A stretch of 64,000 bases of DNA, taken from assembly GCF_900129845.1 (NCBI RefSeq), contig NZ_FQXB01000001.1, positions 186,001 through 250,000 of the forward strand. The letters run 5' to 3'. The notes beneath the pieces were generated by a model, which was not told the origin of the DNA, ran no database searches, and worked only from the letters and a program-made list of their open reading frames with translations. The translations under genes were made by a program, and so were the position numbers. The DNA comes from Cognatiyoonia sediminum (GTDB lineage: Bacteria > Pseudomonadota > Alphaproteobacteria > Rhodobacterales > Rhodobacteraceae). Every line of letters begins with the position of its first letter. Position 1 is the first letter of the stretch. Shown one piece after another: positions 8,830 through 18,387 of this stretch.

Positions 8830-9246
8830 TCAGATGCGCTGAGTGTCTTCTTCGACCAAAGAGCCGTCAGATCCATCTGTAACATCGCTGGTGTCTTCGT
8901 CCGACACCGAAGCCTCTTCAGTCTCGAATTCCTCGACTCCTGCCTCGTCAGCTTGCACCTCGGGCTCATCCAACGGCGGAGGCAAGCTACCTGCTATTTC
9001 AACTTCGGCTTCTTCTTGAGCAGGGCGCTTAAAGACCAAGACATTCTGATACATTGTCGTCTTGCTCATCAAGCCTTCGCGTTCTTCCGACGGCAAAGTC
9101 TCAGCGCGCAGAAACTCCCACCCCTCTTTAGCGTATTCGTTGATCGCCGTCTCAAAGGCCAAACTAAATCGATCGGCAGTTGTTTTGAGGCCTTTGGCTT
9201 TCAGCCCCTTAGTCGGGGCGGGAACAACTTTGTATTCATAAATCAT
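8830..9246 (-). CDS. DUF4177-like protein, copy 2, with acidic tail
   Basis: A 138-residue protein with an N-terminal DUF4177-like domain (MIYEYKVVPAPTKG, YAKEGWEFLRAE near 40, then YQNVLVFKRP near 75) and a C-terminal tail of about 55 residues that is strongly acidic and rich in Glu, Asp and Ser. A paralogue lies at 8134-8514. No membrane segment or signal peptide is seen, so a cytoplasmic location is inferred. It stands between gatB (78 bases upstream on the same strand) and the structured intergenic region. Confidence 0.75.
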   Translation of the reverse strand: MIYEYKVVPAPTKGLKAKGLKTTADRFSLAFETAINEYAKEGWEFLRAETLPSEEREGLMSKTTMYQNVLVFKRPAQEEAEVEIAGSLPPPLDEPEVQADEAGVEEFETEEASVSDEDTSDVTDGSDGSLVEEDTQRI

Positions 9247-9324
9247 TGAAACTGCTCATGCTATGTTTGGCGGAACCTAACGGTTTGGGGCCAATTTTGA
9301 AAGCTAAGGAAGGGTCTCGATAGA

Positions 9325-10839
9325 TTAAAGGCCCAACTTGCCTTGTATCAATTGGTTCACAATAGCTGGGTTCGCCTTGCCGCCAGTCGCCTTCATCACC
9401 TGACCGACAAACCAACCGGCGAGTTTTGGGTTCACCTTGGCTTTCTCGACCTGAGCAGGGTTAGCTGCGATGATCTCATCCAGCGCGGTTTCAATGGCGC
9501 CGGTATCGGTCACCTGTTTCATCCCGCGCTCTTCAACGATCTGCGCGGGATCGCCGCCCTCGGTGTAGACGATCTCGAACAGGTCTTTTGCGATTTTACC
9601 GGAAATATCGCCGGATTTGATCAAAGCAATGATGCCACCAAGTTGGTCAGCAGTAACGGGGCTGTCGGTGATACCTTTGTCGTCGTCTTTCTTCAAACGA
9701 CCGAAGAGTTCATTGATTACCCAGTTCGCGGCAAGCTTGCCATCACGGCCTTCTGCCACAGCCTCAAAGTAAGCGGCATTCTCCGCTTCGGCAGTCAGAA
9801 CACTGGCGTCATAGTCCGACAAGCCGAAATCGGCCATGAAGCGGGATTTCTTGGCGTCTGGCAATTCTGGCAGGGAAGCAGCGATATCTTCGACCCACGC
9901 CTGTTCGATTTCCAATGGCAGCAGGTCGGGGTCGGGGAAATAGCGATAGTCATGCGCTTCTTCCTTTGACCGCATAGAGCGCGTTTCGTTTTTGTCCGGA
10001 TCGTAGAGGCGGGTTTCTTGAACAACTTCTTGGCCGTCTTCGATTAGGGCGATCTGACGGCGAGCTTCGACCTCAATCGCCATCTGGATGAAACGCATAG
10101 AGTTCATGTTCTTGATCTCACACCGGGTGCCGAGGTGGCTGAAATCCTGCGTTTCCTGATATTTTTCATAATCGCCCGGCTTGCAGACGGACACGTTGAC
10201 GTCCGCACGCAAGTTGCCGTTCTGCATATTACCATCGCAGGTGCCTAGGTACCGCATGATCTGACGCAGTTTGCCGACGTAAGCGGCGGCTTCTTCTGGT
10301 CCGCGAATGTCAGGGCGCGACACGATTTCCATCAACGCAACGCCGGTGCGGTTAAGGTCAACGAATGACATATGCGGATCCATGTCATGGATAGACTTGC
10401 CAGCGTCCTGCTCCAAATGGATGCGTTCAATCCGAACCACGCGCGCGGTGCCGTCGCCCATTTCGACCAGCACTTCGCCTTCGCCGACAATCGGATGATA
10501 GAGCTGCGAAATCTGATAGCCCTGCGGCAAATCTGGGTAGAAATAATTCTTGCGGTCAAAGGCGGAATTCAGATTGATCTCTGCCTTCAGTCCTAAGCCT
10601 GTGCGCACGGCTTGTTCCACGCAGCCTTCATTTATGACGGGCAACATGCCGGGCATGCCAGCATCAACAAATGCCACATTGGAGTTTGGCTCCGCTCCAA
10701 ACAGCGTGGAGGCACCAGAGAAGAGTTTCGCCTTGGTCGCGACTTGTGCGTGGACCTCCAAACCGATGACAAGTTCCCAGTCAGATGTCGCGCCCGCAAT
10801 GGTTTTTGGGGCAGGGGCGTCGTAGGTCAAATCCAGCAT
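9325..10839 (-). CDS. gatB: Asp-tRNA(Asn)/Glu-tRNA(Gln) amidotransferase subunit B
   Basis: GatB of the GatCAB complex, which amidates misacylated Glu-tRNA(Gln) and Asp-tRNA(Asn). The 504 residues fit the family. Visible signatures are [13 protein letters not shown] (near 21), the kinase-like core with [18 protein letters not shown] (about 99-116), [10 protein letters not shown] and [11 protein letters not shown]; the C-terminal YqeY-like tRNA-binding domain ends in [13 protein letters not shown]. gatA and gatC are not adjacent, as is usual in this group. An N-terminal extension of about 20 residues precedes the conserved start. Confidence 0.97.
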   Translation of the reverse strand: MLDLTYDAPAPKTIAGATSDWELVIGLEVHAQVATKAKLFSGASTLFGAEPNSNVAFVDAGMPGMLPVINEGCVEQAVRTGLGLKAEINLNSAFDRKNYFYPDLPQGYQISQLYHPIVGEGEVLVEMGDGTARVVRIERIHLEQDAGKSIHDMDPHMSFVDLNRTGVALMEIVSRPDIRGPEEAAAYVGKLRQIMRYLGTCDGNMQNGNLRADVNVSVCKPGDYEKYQETQDFSHLGTRCEIKNMNSMRFIQMAIEVEARRQIALIEDGQEVVQETRLYDPDKNETRSMRSKEEAHDYRYFPDPDLLPLEIEQAWVEDIAASLPELPDAKKSRFMADFGLSDYDASVLTAEAENAAYFEAVAEGRDGKLAANWVINELFGRLKKDDDKGITDSPVTADQLGGIIALIKSGDISGKIAKDLFEIVYTEGGDPAQIVEERGMKQVTDTGAIETALDEIIAANPAQVEKAKVNPKLAGWFVGQVMKATGGKANPAIVNQLIQGKLGL

Positions 10840-10909
10840 AATGCGCTCCGAAATTGGTCTCGGTCGCTTCTAGGCCAAGGCTGTGGTGGCGGCAAGTGGG
10901 GTGCAGTGT

Positions 10910-11458
10910 TTAAAGCAATCCGCGTGCGGCGGCTTGGGCGCGAAAGTCGGCTAAAATTTCATCCATGCGGTCGATGTTCCACGTTAAGTCACATGGGTTT
11001 CCGTCCGGATCGGTGAAGGTAAACCGCATTTCACCGCCTTTTTCTAGGAGCGCTTCAAAGTCGGCAGCGTCTTGTGCTGTGAGTTTGCATTCACGTCCTG
11101 CAAGGCACGGGCGACGTGTTTCTTGCCAGACCACTTCGCCGTCACGTTCGACGCGAAATCCATCTGGTTCAAATTCCATCCCGCGTTCGAGGCCAAATTC
11201 AATCTCGCCTGGGGTGAGGAAGAAGAACGTCGCCCCAAAATTCGGACGTTTCGAAAACACATCGACGTAGCGAACATAGCACCGTTCTTCCAGCAGATCG
11301 CCAGTGGTGCGCTCGTCACAAAAACTGTCCCATAACCCAAAGGCTTTCTTGTGGGTCACAATCCATTCGCCGGGCGTATCATTGCCATCGCGATCTTGAG
11401 CGATAACTGGAAACGCGATGGCAATGGTAAGGGATAAGGCGGCGAATAGGGTTTTCAT
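10910..11458 (-). CDS. secreted protein of unknown function (IalB-like features)
   Basis: A 182-residue protein with a clear Sec signal peptide (hydrophobic core in residues 5-18, likely cleavage after VIA|QD). The mature part contains four spaced cysteines ([27 protein letters not shown]) that could form disulfides in the periplasm. The pattern [19 protein letters not shown] recalls IalB-type invasion-associated proteins, but the match is weak and I do not assign a function. It follows gatB's promoter region on the same strand with 70 bases between genes. Confidence 0.7.
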   Translation of the reverse strand: MKTLFAALSLTIAIAFPVIAQDRDGNDTPGEWIVTHKKAFGLWDSFCDERTTGDLLEERCYVRYVDVFSKRPNFGATFFFLTPGEIEFGLERGMEFEPDGFRVERDGEVVWQETRRPCLAGRECKLTAQDAADFEALLEKGGEMRFTFTDPDGNPCDLTWNIDRMDEILADFRAQAAARGLL

Positions 11459-11559
11459 GTCGGTCTCCAGCTTTCGAGAGTTGCATAACGCAATTGGATG
11501 CGCCGTGTGATCACGTTGCCGTGGACAAGTTTTATTTCAAAGTGGCTAGGGGTGTGCAT

Positions 11560-11706
11560 ATGCCAAAGATGAGGAAGAAGCGGGACCTGCCTCAGAAAAC
11601 CTGCCCAGTATGCCAAAAGCCCTTCGTCTGGCGAAAGAAATGGGCAAAGGACTGGGACAGTGTTCGCTATTGTTCGGAGCGCTGCCGCAGAGCGGGTGTG
11701 CGATAA
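11560..11706 (+). CDS. DUF2256 small zinc-ribbon-like protein
   Basis: A 48-residue protein with two CxxC-type pairs, CPVCQKPF and YCSERCR, around a basic RKKWAKDW segment; this is the DUF2256 pattern and predicts one bound zinc ion. The ATG at 11560 is chosen because AGGGG precedes it by eight bases and the family starts here; the frame is open back to 11494. The role of the family is unknown; in many bacteria it neighbours photolyase-like genes, and one lies about 7 kb away here. A short hairpin follows at 11708-11726. Confidence 0.85.
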   Translation: MPKMRKKRDLPQKTCPVCQKPFVWRKKWAKDWDSVRYCSERCRRAGVR

Positions 11707-11707
11707 T

Positions 11708-11726
11708 TGGTAAAGTATTTTTACCA
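11708..11726. other. hairpin between DUF2256 and glcB
   Basis: Perfect 7-base arms TGGTAAA and TTTACCA with a 5-base loop, two bases after the DUF2256 stop and about 60 bases before glcB. There is no T-run after it, so it may be a weak terminator or an operator for glcB. Confidence 0.45.
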
Positions 11727-11789
11727 TGCTTGTTGCCTATAGGAAACTTCTAAACTAGGTCGGTCGTTAAGAGGAAAGAAGAGGTGCAC

Positions 11790-13937
11790 ATGTCACAGCG
11801 TATCGAAAAGAACGGCCTTCAAGTAGATGCCGAACTTGCGGAGTTTATTGATGAGAAGGCGCTGCCCGGCTCAGGCGTGAAACCCGAAGACTTTTGGCAG
11901 GGGTTTTCGAGCCTAGCTCATGATTTTGCACCTAGAAACAACGAGTTGCTTGCCATACGTCAAACCATCCAAGGGCAAATTGACGATTGGCATATCGTAA
12001 GGGAAGGACAGGCACTTGATGGTGCGGACTACAAAGCCTTCCTGCGCGAAATCGGGTACCTCGTCGACGAAGGGCTAGAATTCGAAATTGAAACGGCGAA
12101 TGTCGATCCGGAGATTGCATTGGTCCCGGGGCCACAGCTTGTTGTGCCCATTACAAATGCGCGTTTTGCTTTGAACGCCGCGAATGCGCGTTGGGGCAGC
12201 TTATATGACGCCTTCTATGGCACTGACGCGATGGGAAGCCTGCCGCCTGCGGGCGGGTATGATCGCGGGCATGGGGCGCGTGTTGTCGCTAGATCGCGTG
12301 TCTTCCTCGATCAAGCCTTCCCGATTGAGAATACAAGCCATGCTGATGCGCGGCGCTACTATGTTGATAAAGGCGCTTTGCTCATCGACGACGAGCCTCT
12401 GAAAGATCCATCGCAATTTGTTGGCTATACGGGGCATCCGAAGGGGCCGGACAGCATTTTGCTTCGAAATAACGGGCTCCATGTGCAGTTGGTCTTTGAT
12501 CGTGCGCATCCGATTGGCAGCCGAGATCAGGCGTTGTTGGCTGATGTTCGGTTAGAAAGCGCGGTTTCTGCGATCATGGATTGTGAAGACTCGGTTGCTT
12601 GCGTGGATGCCGAAGACAAGGTTTTGGCCTATTCGAACTGGCTGGGGCTGATGCAGGGCAATCTGGAAAGCACGTTCCAAAAGGGCGGTCAGTCGATGAC
12701 CCGCCGTTTGAATGACGACATTTCCTACACGGCCGCTGATGGGTCGGACGCTACGATGAAAGGGCGGGCCCTGCTTTGGGTGCGCAACGTTGGCCATTTG
12801 ATGACCAACCCTGCCATTCTCTTGAAGGATGGGTCCGAAGTCTACGAAGGCTTAATGGATGCGATGATCACAACTTTGATCGCGATCCATGATCTCAAGC
12901 GCGACAGCGGCAATTCGGTTCATGGGTCGGTTTATATCGTGAAGCCGAAGATGCATGGTCCGGAGGAAGTCGCCTTTACCAATGAAATTTTTGCGCACGT
13001 AGAGGACACGCTCGGTTTGCCGCGTGACACGGTGAAGGTCGGGATCATGGATGAGGAGCGCCGCACAACGGTGAACCTCAAGGAGTGTATCCGTGCGGCG
13101 AAATCTCGGGTGGCCTTTATCAACACGGGCTTCCTTGATCGCACCGGCGATGAAATCCACACCTCTATGGAAGCTGGGCCGTTTAGCCGGAAGGATTTTA
13201 TCAAGCGCAAACAATGGATTGGCGCATATGAAAACCAAAACGTCGACATTGGTTTGGAATGCGGGTTTTCTGGCAAAGCGCAGATCGGCAAGGGCATGTG
13301 GGCCATGCCGGATAAGATGGCAGCGATGATCGAACAGAAGATTGAGCATCCGAAATCAGGCGCGAACTGTGCGTGGGTGCCAAGCCCTACGGCTGCAACC
13401 TTGCACGCTCTGCACTATCATGCGGTTGATGTGATGGCGGTTCAGGCGAAACTGAAAGCGGGCGGTCGGCGGGCCTATGTGCAGTCAATCCTTGATATTC
13501 CATTGGCGGCATATCGCGCTTGGACACCAGCGCAGATTCAACGCGAGATTGAGAACAACGCGCAAGGTATCCTTGGGTATGTTGTCCGCTGGATTGATCA
13601 GGGGGTTGGCTGTTCCAAAGTGCCAGACATCAATGATGTTGGTTTGATGGAAGACCGTGCCACCTGCCGGATCAGCTCTCAGGCGCTTGCGAACTGGTTG
13701 CACCATGATGTGGTCACGCAAGATCAGGTCATGGATACGATGCGCAAGATGGCCGAGGTTGTGGATGGGCAAAACGCCGATGATCCAAAATACCGTCCAA
13801 TGGCGCCAGATTTTTCTGGCGTCGCATTCCAAGCGGCCTGCGATCTGGTGTTCAAAGGGCGAGAGCAACCGTCTGGATACACTGAGCCGGTCCTCCACCG
13901 TCGTCGGTTGGAACTCAAAGCACAAAGAAATCACTAA
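11790..13937 (+). CDS. glcB: malate synthase G
   Basis: Cytoplasmic enzyme that condenses glyoxylate with acetyl-CoA to malate. The 715 residues match the long G isoform (about 720) rather than malate synthase A (about 530). Recognisable parts are the N-terminal clasp, [19 protein letters not shown] with the conserved [14 protein letters not shown]-like start of the barrel, [16 protein letters not shown] with acidic residues for Mg2+, [17 protein letters not shown] and GMWAMPD near the acetyl-CoA site. The ATG at 11790 follows AGAGG by five bases; a GTG two codons earlier is less likely. The next gene is a GlcG/HbpS-like protein 11 bases on, a common pairing in glycolate and glyoxylate use. 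Confidence 0.96.
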   Translation: MSQRIEKNGLQVDAELAEFIDEKALPGSGVKPEDFWQGFSSLAHDFAPRNNELLAIRQTIQGQIDDWHIVREGQALDGADYKAFLREIGYLVDEGLEFEIETANVDPEIALVPGPQLVVPITNARFALNAANARWGSLYDAFYGTDAMGSLPPAGGYDRGHGARVVARSRVFLDQAFPIENTSHADARRYYVDKGALLIDDEPLKDPSQFVGYTGHPKGPDSILLRNNGLHVQLVFDRAHPIGSRDQALLADVRLESAVSAIMDCEDSVACVDAEDKVLAYSNWLGLMQGNLESTFQKGGQSMTRRLNDDISYTAADGSDATMKGRALLWVRNVGHLMTNPAILLKDGSEVYEGLMDAMITTLIAIHDLKRDSGNSVHGSVYIVKPKMHGPEEVAFTNEIFAHVEDTLGLPRDTVKVGIMDEERRTTVNLKECIRAAKSRVAFINTGFLDRTGDEIHTSMEAGPFSRKDFIKRKQWIGAYENQNVDIGLECGFSGKAQIGKGMWAMPDKMAAMIEQKIEHPKSGANCAWVPSPTAATLHALHYHAVDVMAVQAKLKAGGRRAYVQSILDIPLAAYRAWTPAQIQREIENNAQGILGYVVRWIDQGVGCSKVPDINDVGLMEDRATCRISSQALANWLHHDVVTQDQVMDTMRKMAEVVDGQNADDPKYRPMAPDFSGVAFQAACDLVFKGREQPSGYTEPVLHRRRLELKAQRNH

Positions 13938-13948
13938 GGAACACAGAT

Positions 13949-14377
13949 ATGGCTGAAATTTCGGCAAACCGTGCGCGCACGATCATTCGCAAAACTTTAG
14001 CTAAGGGCAAAGAAATGGGCCTAAAGCCGCTTTCCGTTGTTGTTTTGGACTCAGGCGGGCACGTCAAAGCATTCGAACGTGAAGACGGTGCAGCGCCGGG
14101 GCGTTTCGCGATTGCGCATGGTAAGGCCTATGGTGCGGTGATGTTGGGAATGCCAGGTTCCGCTCAGATGGCGCGCGCCGAAAAGCAGCATTATTTCATG
14201 ACGGCGGTAAACGGTGTCTATGGCGGGCAGGTTGTTCCGGTGCCGGGCGGTATCTTGGTTCTTGATAAGCGCGGGAATACGATTGGCGCAGTTGGTGTGA
14301 CTGGAGACACATCCGACAACGATCTGGAAGCTGGCATGGTTGGAATCGAAGCAGCCGGGCTGAGCGGGCAGGGTTAA
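13949..14377 (+). CDS. GlcG/HbpS-like (DUF336) protein
   Basis: A 142-residue single-domain protein of the GlcG/HbpS family. The pattern GLKPLSVVVLDSGGHVKAFERED, the TAVNGVYGGQVVPVPGGILV segment and a final VGVTGDTSDNDLE are typical. Family members bind heme or small molecules, or are encoded in glycolate operons without a defined reaction. It starts 11 bases after the malate synthase stop and is preceded by AAGGAA, so the two form an operon. Function in glyoxylate metabolism is inferred from context only. Confidence 0.88.
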   Translation: MAEISANRARTIIRKTLAKGKEMGLKPLSVVVLDSGGHVKAFEREDGAAPGRFAIAHGKAYGAVMLGMPGSAQMARAEKQHYFMTAVNGVYGGQVVPVPGGILVLDKRGNTIGAVGVTGDTSDNDLEAGMVGIEAAGLSGQG

Positions 14378-14439
14378 GTCCAGCTAAGACATCTGTGCGT
14401 CAGCTGCCACGCCGCTGTGCAGCATAATTGGGTTTCATT

Positions 14440-14475
14440 CTTTCACTGTGGCATTACATTGTCTCAGTGAAAGGA
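14440..14475 (+). promoter_or_regulatory. hairpin that would cover the ribosome binding site of the PuuD-like gene
   Basis: Arms CTTTCACTG (14440-14448) and CAGTGAAAG (14465-14473) are perfectly complementary. The right arm includes most of the Shine-Dalgarno AAAGGA (14470-14475) that serves the ATG at 14482. The repeat could be an RNA thermosensor-like or attenuating fold, or a protein operator. Confidence 0.55.
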
Positions 14476-14481
14476 ACTAAT

Positions 14482-15258
14482 ATGACTCGTCCAGTTATCG
14501 GCATCATTGGCAACAGCGGATTGATGAACGACGAATATCCCGTTCAAGCCTCTGGTACTCTGAATCTGGATGCTGTGGCCGAAGTTTGCGGCGGCATGCC
14601 GATTATTGTGCCTGCCAGCCCTGGTTATGTTTCGGTTCAAGAGCTCATGGAAATCTGCGACGGATTTGTTTTCACCGGGGGCCGTCCCAATGTGCATCCG
14701 GAGGAATATGGCGAGGTCGCGACCGAAGCGCATGGTGCTTTCGACCGAGATCGTGATCGGATCGCGCTTCCTTTGATCCGAGAATGCGTTGCCGTTGGTT
14801 TGCCCATTTTGGCGATTTGTCGTGGGTTTCAGGAGCTCAACGTGGCCATGGGCGGTTCTCTCTATCCAGAGATTCGTGACTTGCCGGGGCGCGATAACCA
14901 TCGGATGCCGCCCGACGGGACACTGGAAGAGAAGTTCGCGATGCGTCATGTGGTGACAATGACCGAAGGCGGTCCGTTTCATCGCGTATTGGGATCGACC
15001 GAGGTTCTTACGAATTCTCTTCACGGGCAGGGTATTAAAGAAAAGGGCGACCGGATTGTGATCGATGGCTACGCCCCCGATGGGACGCCCGAGGCTATCT
15101 ATGTTGCCGGCGCGCCGGGTTTCACTTTGGGTGTTCAGTGGCACCCCGAGTGGCAGGCAGGTTCTGATCCCGTATCAAAACCTTTGTTTGAGGCGTTCGG
15201 CGCTGCCGTTCACGCGTGGTCCAACGCCAAAAAGGTCCAACCTGCGAAAAGCGCTTGA
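14482..15258 (+). CDS. class I glutamine amidotransferase-like hydrolase (PuuD/peptidase C26 type)
   Basis: A 258-residue protein of the gamma-glutamyl-GABA hydrolase family, which cleaves gamma-glutamyl amides. The catalytic nucleophile is the Cys in LAICRGFQELNVAMGG, and the His-Glu pair is in GVQWHPEWQ near the C-terminus. The N-terminal part (RPVIGIIGN, FVFTGGRPNVHPEEYG) fits the family. The ATG at 14482 is chosen for its Shine-Dalgarno AAGGA and the family start; the frame is open to 14428. A hairpin covers this ribosome binding site. The substrate is unknown: gamma-glutamyl derivatives of polyamines are one option. No puuA-like ligase is present nearby. Confidence 0.9.
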   Translation: MTRPVIGIIGNSGLMNDEYPVQASGTLNLDAVAEVCGGMPIIVPASPGYVSVQELMEICDGFVFTGGRPNVHPEEYGEVATEAHGAFDRDRDRIALPLIRECVAVGLPILAICRGFQELNVAMGGSLYPEIRDLPGRDNHRMPPDGTLEEKFAMRHVVTMTEGGPFHRVLGSTEVLTNSLHGQGIKEKGDRIVIDGYAPDGTPEAIYVAGAPGFTLGVQWHPEWQAGSDPVSKPLFEAFGAAVHAWSNAKKVQPAKSA

Positions 15259-15320
15259 GTTGAGCGCAGGCTTGGTGTCAAACATCCAAAGTGTTAGCGC
15301 AAACAGCTTGGATGGCCGGT

Positions 15321-16007
15321 ATGAAACGCTCAAGAATTAACGACATTATGGCGGAGGCGGATGAGATGATCCGCCATTACGGGTTCGTTTTGCCGCCTTG
15401 GGCCTATTGGTCACCGGATGAGTTTGTCTCTCGCAAAGACGAAGCTTCTCGCGTGATTTCTGCCCGCAACGGGTGGGATATTACCGATTACGGCGACGGC
15501 GATTTTGATAAGATGGGGCTGTTTCTGTTCACCTTGCGCAACGGACGCTTGGATGATCTGCAACGCGGCGGTGGTATGTGCTATGCAGAGAAGCTGTTGA
15601 TTTCGCGGCAAGATCAACTTTCGCCGATGCACACGCATGTCATCAAGGCGGAAGACATTATCAACCGTGGCGGTGCGACTTTGGTGGTGGAGTTATTTGG
15701 CTCAGATGCAGATGGAAACTTCGCCGAGGACAAAGGTGGTACCGTATATTGCGACGGCATTCAGCGCGACTTTTCAGCTGGCGAAAAATTGAAACTTGCC
15801 CCAGGTGAAAGCGTGACTTTGATGCCGGGTGACTGGCACGCGTTTTGGGGTGAAGGTGGGGATGTGTTGATCGGAGAAGTGTCGACCGTCAATGACGACG
15901 AAACCGACAATATCTTCAGAGAGCCCATCGGTCGTTTTGCGGAGATCGAAGAAGACGTGGCACCAACGCATTTGTTGGTCAGCGATTACCGTACGTGGCT
16001 GTCCTAG
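15321..16007 (+). CDS. D-lyxose isomerase family protein
   Basis: A 228-residue cupin-fold sugar isomerase like the Z5688-type D-lyxose ketol-isomerases (about 227 residues). The metal site is visible as QDQLSPMHTHVIKAEDII (HxH with a downstream Glu) and a late His in MPGDWHAFWGEGG. The family interconverts D-lyxose and D-xylulose, and often D-mannose and D-fructose. The ATG at 15321 (MKRSRINDI) gives the family length; an ATG three codons earlier is an alternative because no strong ribosome binding site decides. It follows the PuuD-like gene by 62 bases and converges with the RTX/Hint gene, overlapping its stop by four bases. Confidence 0.87.
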   Translation: MKRSRINDIMAEADEMIRHYGFVLPPWAYWSPDEFVSRKDEASRVISARNGWDITDYGDGDFDKMGLFLFTLRNGRLDDLQRGGGMCYAEKLLISRQDQLSPMHTHVIKAEDIINRGGATLVVELFGSDADGNFAEDKGGTVYCDGIQRDFSAGEKLKLAPGESVTLMPGDWHAFWGEGGDVLIGEVSTVNDDETDNIFREPIGRFAEIEEDVAPTHLLVSDYRTWLS

Positions 16008-18019
16008 ATATTAAGTAGCTTTGTTTCATGCTTTTTGAGGCACCGGCGTGCAGTGTCGCCATAGCCCTTTAAGTCCGCGCGAAGGTCGGGGAACAAGGTG
16101 AACAGTTCCTCGCGGGCGGCATCGGTGACGGCATCGACGCCTTGCGCACCCGGATGGAAGCTTTCGGTGGCTGCCCCGTCAGCATAGACGATTTCATGCT
16201 GGGCAAACATCATGTGGATGTAGGTCACATGGCCGCCTTCGTCTTGCGTGACGGCCTTACCGTCGACGAGGTGCTTCGCGGCTACCAATACTTCTGACTC
16301 ACCGAACAGAAGTTCAGCGCGATAACCTTGAAACAGCATCCGGTGTTGGGGGGAAACCAACAAATCCTTTTGTAGGCCTGTGATCACGCCAGGGCGAATG
16401 CGGATCGGGGCGAACTTGCTAATGGCGTGGACGGTTCTGCTTTGAATCCAGCGGATCGGCTGAAGGCCATGATCGCGTGTGATCACCAAATCTCCAACGC
16501 GTAGGTCCGCGATATCTCTTGCCCCATTTGGTGTCGCAATCATTGCGCCGGGGGTGAAGCAAATGACATTCTCGATTTCAGAGAAGTTGACGATCGTGCC
16601 GTCGAACAAAGTGACTGAACCAGATAGGCTGCCTGTGCCGTCATCTGTTGTCGACAACGTAGACATATCGGCGATACCACCAAGTGCGAGGGTGTCGCCT
16701 ATGGTCTCATCGCCGGAACCGCCATCAATCGTGATTGTTCCGTTGGTCGACTCACCCAGATCATCTATATCGATGATGTCATCGCCCGAGCCAGCAGAGA
16801 TGCTGTCGCCTTCATTTGCAAAGATCGTATCGTTACCGGCACCAGCGTCGACGGTATCAGAGCCTTGACCGGTGGAAATCTGGTCGTTGCCATCACCTGA
16901 TATGAAGGTGCTGCTACCGCTGTTTCCCGTGATAGTGTCGTTACCGCTTCCGGTCGTGACGTTCTCAATCTCGGAGTATGTCGCCGTGTCGGTTCCGTTG
17001 GTGAGCGTTCCGGCCCCTTCCGAGGTGAATGTGACCGTGACATCCTGTGTGAGCGCCGCACCATCTATGGTGTCGCCAGTAGTCTCGCCACCATTGCCGC
17101 CAACGATTGTGTCGTTCCCGAAATCGTCCGAAATCTGGAACGTATCATCGCCATCGCCCATGTGGACGCTATGGCCATCGCTGTTGTCGATAACCAAATC
17201 GTCCCCGGAGCCGAGGTTATATTGTTCAATGCCGGTCAGTTCCGCCGAGTTTGCACCGGTCTCCAGCAAATGGTCGCCACCAGTTCCGCCGGTCTCGGGG
17301 TCTGGGTCCGGATCGGGATCAGGCGGCGGATCTGGAGGTGGGTCCGGCGGCGGGTCCGGTGGAGGGTCTGGCGGGGGATCAGGTGGTGGATCGGGGTCAC
17401 CTGGATCACCCGGATCGCCGGGATCAGACGACCCACCTCCGCCGCCAAACGTTAGAACGGAGTCTTCCGTAACAGCGGTCGCATCAAGAACATCGCCAAC
17501 TGTTTCGTCGGAGTCGCCTCCGAAGATAACATCGCTGCCTGGAACGCCGGTGTCACTATACCCGTCCTCCAGAATGAAAACGTCGTCGCCACCGCCACCG
17601 TCCATGCCATCTTGGCCAGTGCCGCCGATGATCGTGTCGTTACCTTCGGCGCCGAGGATCTGGTCGTTGCCGGCCCCGCCGTCGAACGTGTCATTGGATA
17701 GGGTTGAGCCGGTATCCAGAATGGTATCGTCGCCGTCACCACCGTAAATGGTATCGCCGTCATCGCCGAAGCCGGTTTCTAGGAAATCGTTGCCATCACC
17801 ACCAAAGATTGTGTCGGCACCTTCGCCACCGGATATGCTGTCGTCGCCAAGTCCGCCATAGACTTCATCATTGCCCGCGCCCGCTTCGATTGTGTCGTCG
17901 TCGGGGCCACCGGGGCCGGTGTTGTCACCGTTGTCGACCAAATCACCTTCGGGATCGCCAACATAGCTGGCATCGATCAGGTCGTCTCCAGAGGTGCCGC
18001 TAACCGTCCCGTTAGGCAT
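16004..18019 (-). CDS. RTX (hemolysin-type calcium-binding) protein with C-terminal Hint domain
   Basis: A 671-residue protein with repeated GGxGxD-type nonapeptides (about 45-180 and 290-400), for example GGDGNDFLETG and GAGNDTIFAN, which bind calcium in a beta-roll. Between the two repeat blocks lies a proline/aspartate linker (about 198-241) of repeated PPPD and DP units. From Cys487 (CFTPGAMIATPNGARDIADL) to about residue 620 runs a Hint domain of the Hint_2 type, with the SPQHRML motif; such domains are found in roseobacter surface proteins and may be self-processing. There is no Sec signal, as expected for type I secretion, but no transporter genes adjoin. A GGGAGG ribosome binding site precedes the start. 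Confidence 0.88.
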   Translation of the reverse strand: MPNGTVSGTSGDDLIDASYVGDPEGDLVDNGDNTGPGGPDDDTIEAGAGNDEVYGGLGDDSISGGEGADTIFGGDGNDFLETGFGDDGDTIYGGDGDDTILDTGSTLSNDTFDGGAGNDQILGAEGNDTIIGGTGQDGMDGGGGDDVFILEDGYSDTGVPGSDVIFGGDSDETVGDVLDATAVTEDSVLTFGGGGGSSDPGDPGDPGDPDPPPDPPPDPPPDPPPDPPPDPPPDPDPDPDPETGGTGGDHLLETGANSAELTGIEQYNLGSGDDLVIDNSDGHSVHMGDGDDTFQISDDFGNDTIVGGNGGETTGDTIDGAALTQDVTVTFTSEGAGTLTNGTDTATYSEIENVTTGSGNDTITGNSGSSTFISGDGNDQISTGQGSDTVDAGAGNDTIFANEGDSISAGSGDDIIDIDDLGESTNGTITIDGGSGDETIGDTLALGGIADMSTLSTTDDGTGSLSGSVTLFDGTIVNFSEIENVICFTPGAMIATPNGARDIADLRVGDLVITRDHGLQPIRWIQSRTVHAISKFAPIRIRPGVITGLQKDLLVSPQHRMLFQGYRAELLFGESEVLVAAKHLVDGKAVTQDEGGHVTYIHMMFAQHEIVYADGAATESFHPGAQGVDAVTDAAREELFTLFPDLRADLKGYGDTARRCLKKHETKLLNI
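17296..17427 (-). repeat. tandem 12-base repeat coding for PPPD units
   Basis: Within the RTX/Hint gene about 130 bases encode a low-complexity linker: first GDP units, then six PPPD units, then DP units. The DNA is a degenerate array of 6- to 12-base repeats, a likely site of slipped-strand length change. The opposite strand gives a long Gly/Ser-rich open frame that is not a gene. Confidence 0.75.
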
Positions 18020-18387
18020 TGAAGCCTCCCGAGTTCAATTGTTGGGTAGTGCGCAGCCGGATTGCAGCCAATTTTGACTGAGAGATTTCTGAATATGAAA
18101 GCATCGTACGCTGCATTCTCGACCCAAATTCGGTTTTAGAATGGGAATGCGCCTGTTCATTTGACTGCGCCCATCCACAAACAGGGTTAACTGGTTGTGA
18201 TGGCACCATTGGGAGAGGCCTGCGGCATCAATGCGGAAGCCAAGTTTATTTTGTGGCGAAGGGCGCGAAATGTGGCAAGAGCGCGGCGAAAGCCGTTGAT
18301 TTTACTGGTTTTGTTCTCTTTTTGAGCCTTTCCGTATTAACGGAGAGTTATTTGTTCGCGAATTGTAGACGGTCGGATCCACTGATT
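18020..18387. other. 368-base intergenic region upstream of the RTX/Hint gene
   Basis: No gene is supported. It lies downstream of the photolyase-like gene and holds the leader of the RTX gene with its GGGAGG site. A small hairpin, TCCGT-ATTA-ACGGA (18331-18344), extends by a few weaker pairs and may end the photolyase-like transcript. Nothing else is seen. Confidence 0.5.

Noticed and set aside
17296-17427. Possible CRISPR-like or satellite array
   Set aside because: The repeats are 6-12 bases, in frame, coding for PPPD and DP units, without spacers of constant length.
16872-17747. Long plus-strand open frame rich in Gly and Ser opposite the RTX/Hint gene
   Set aside because: Its GSGG repeats are the mirror of the PPPD linker and RTX repeats on the minus strand; no ribosome binding site and the minus-strand protein has clear domains.
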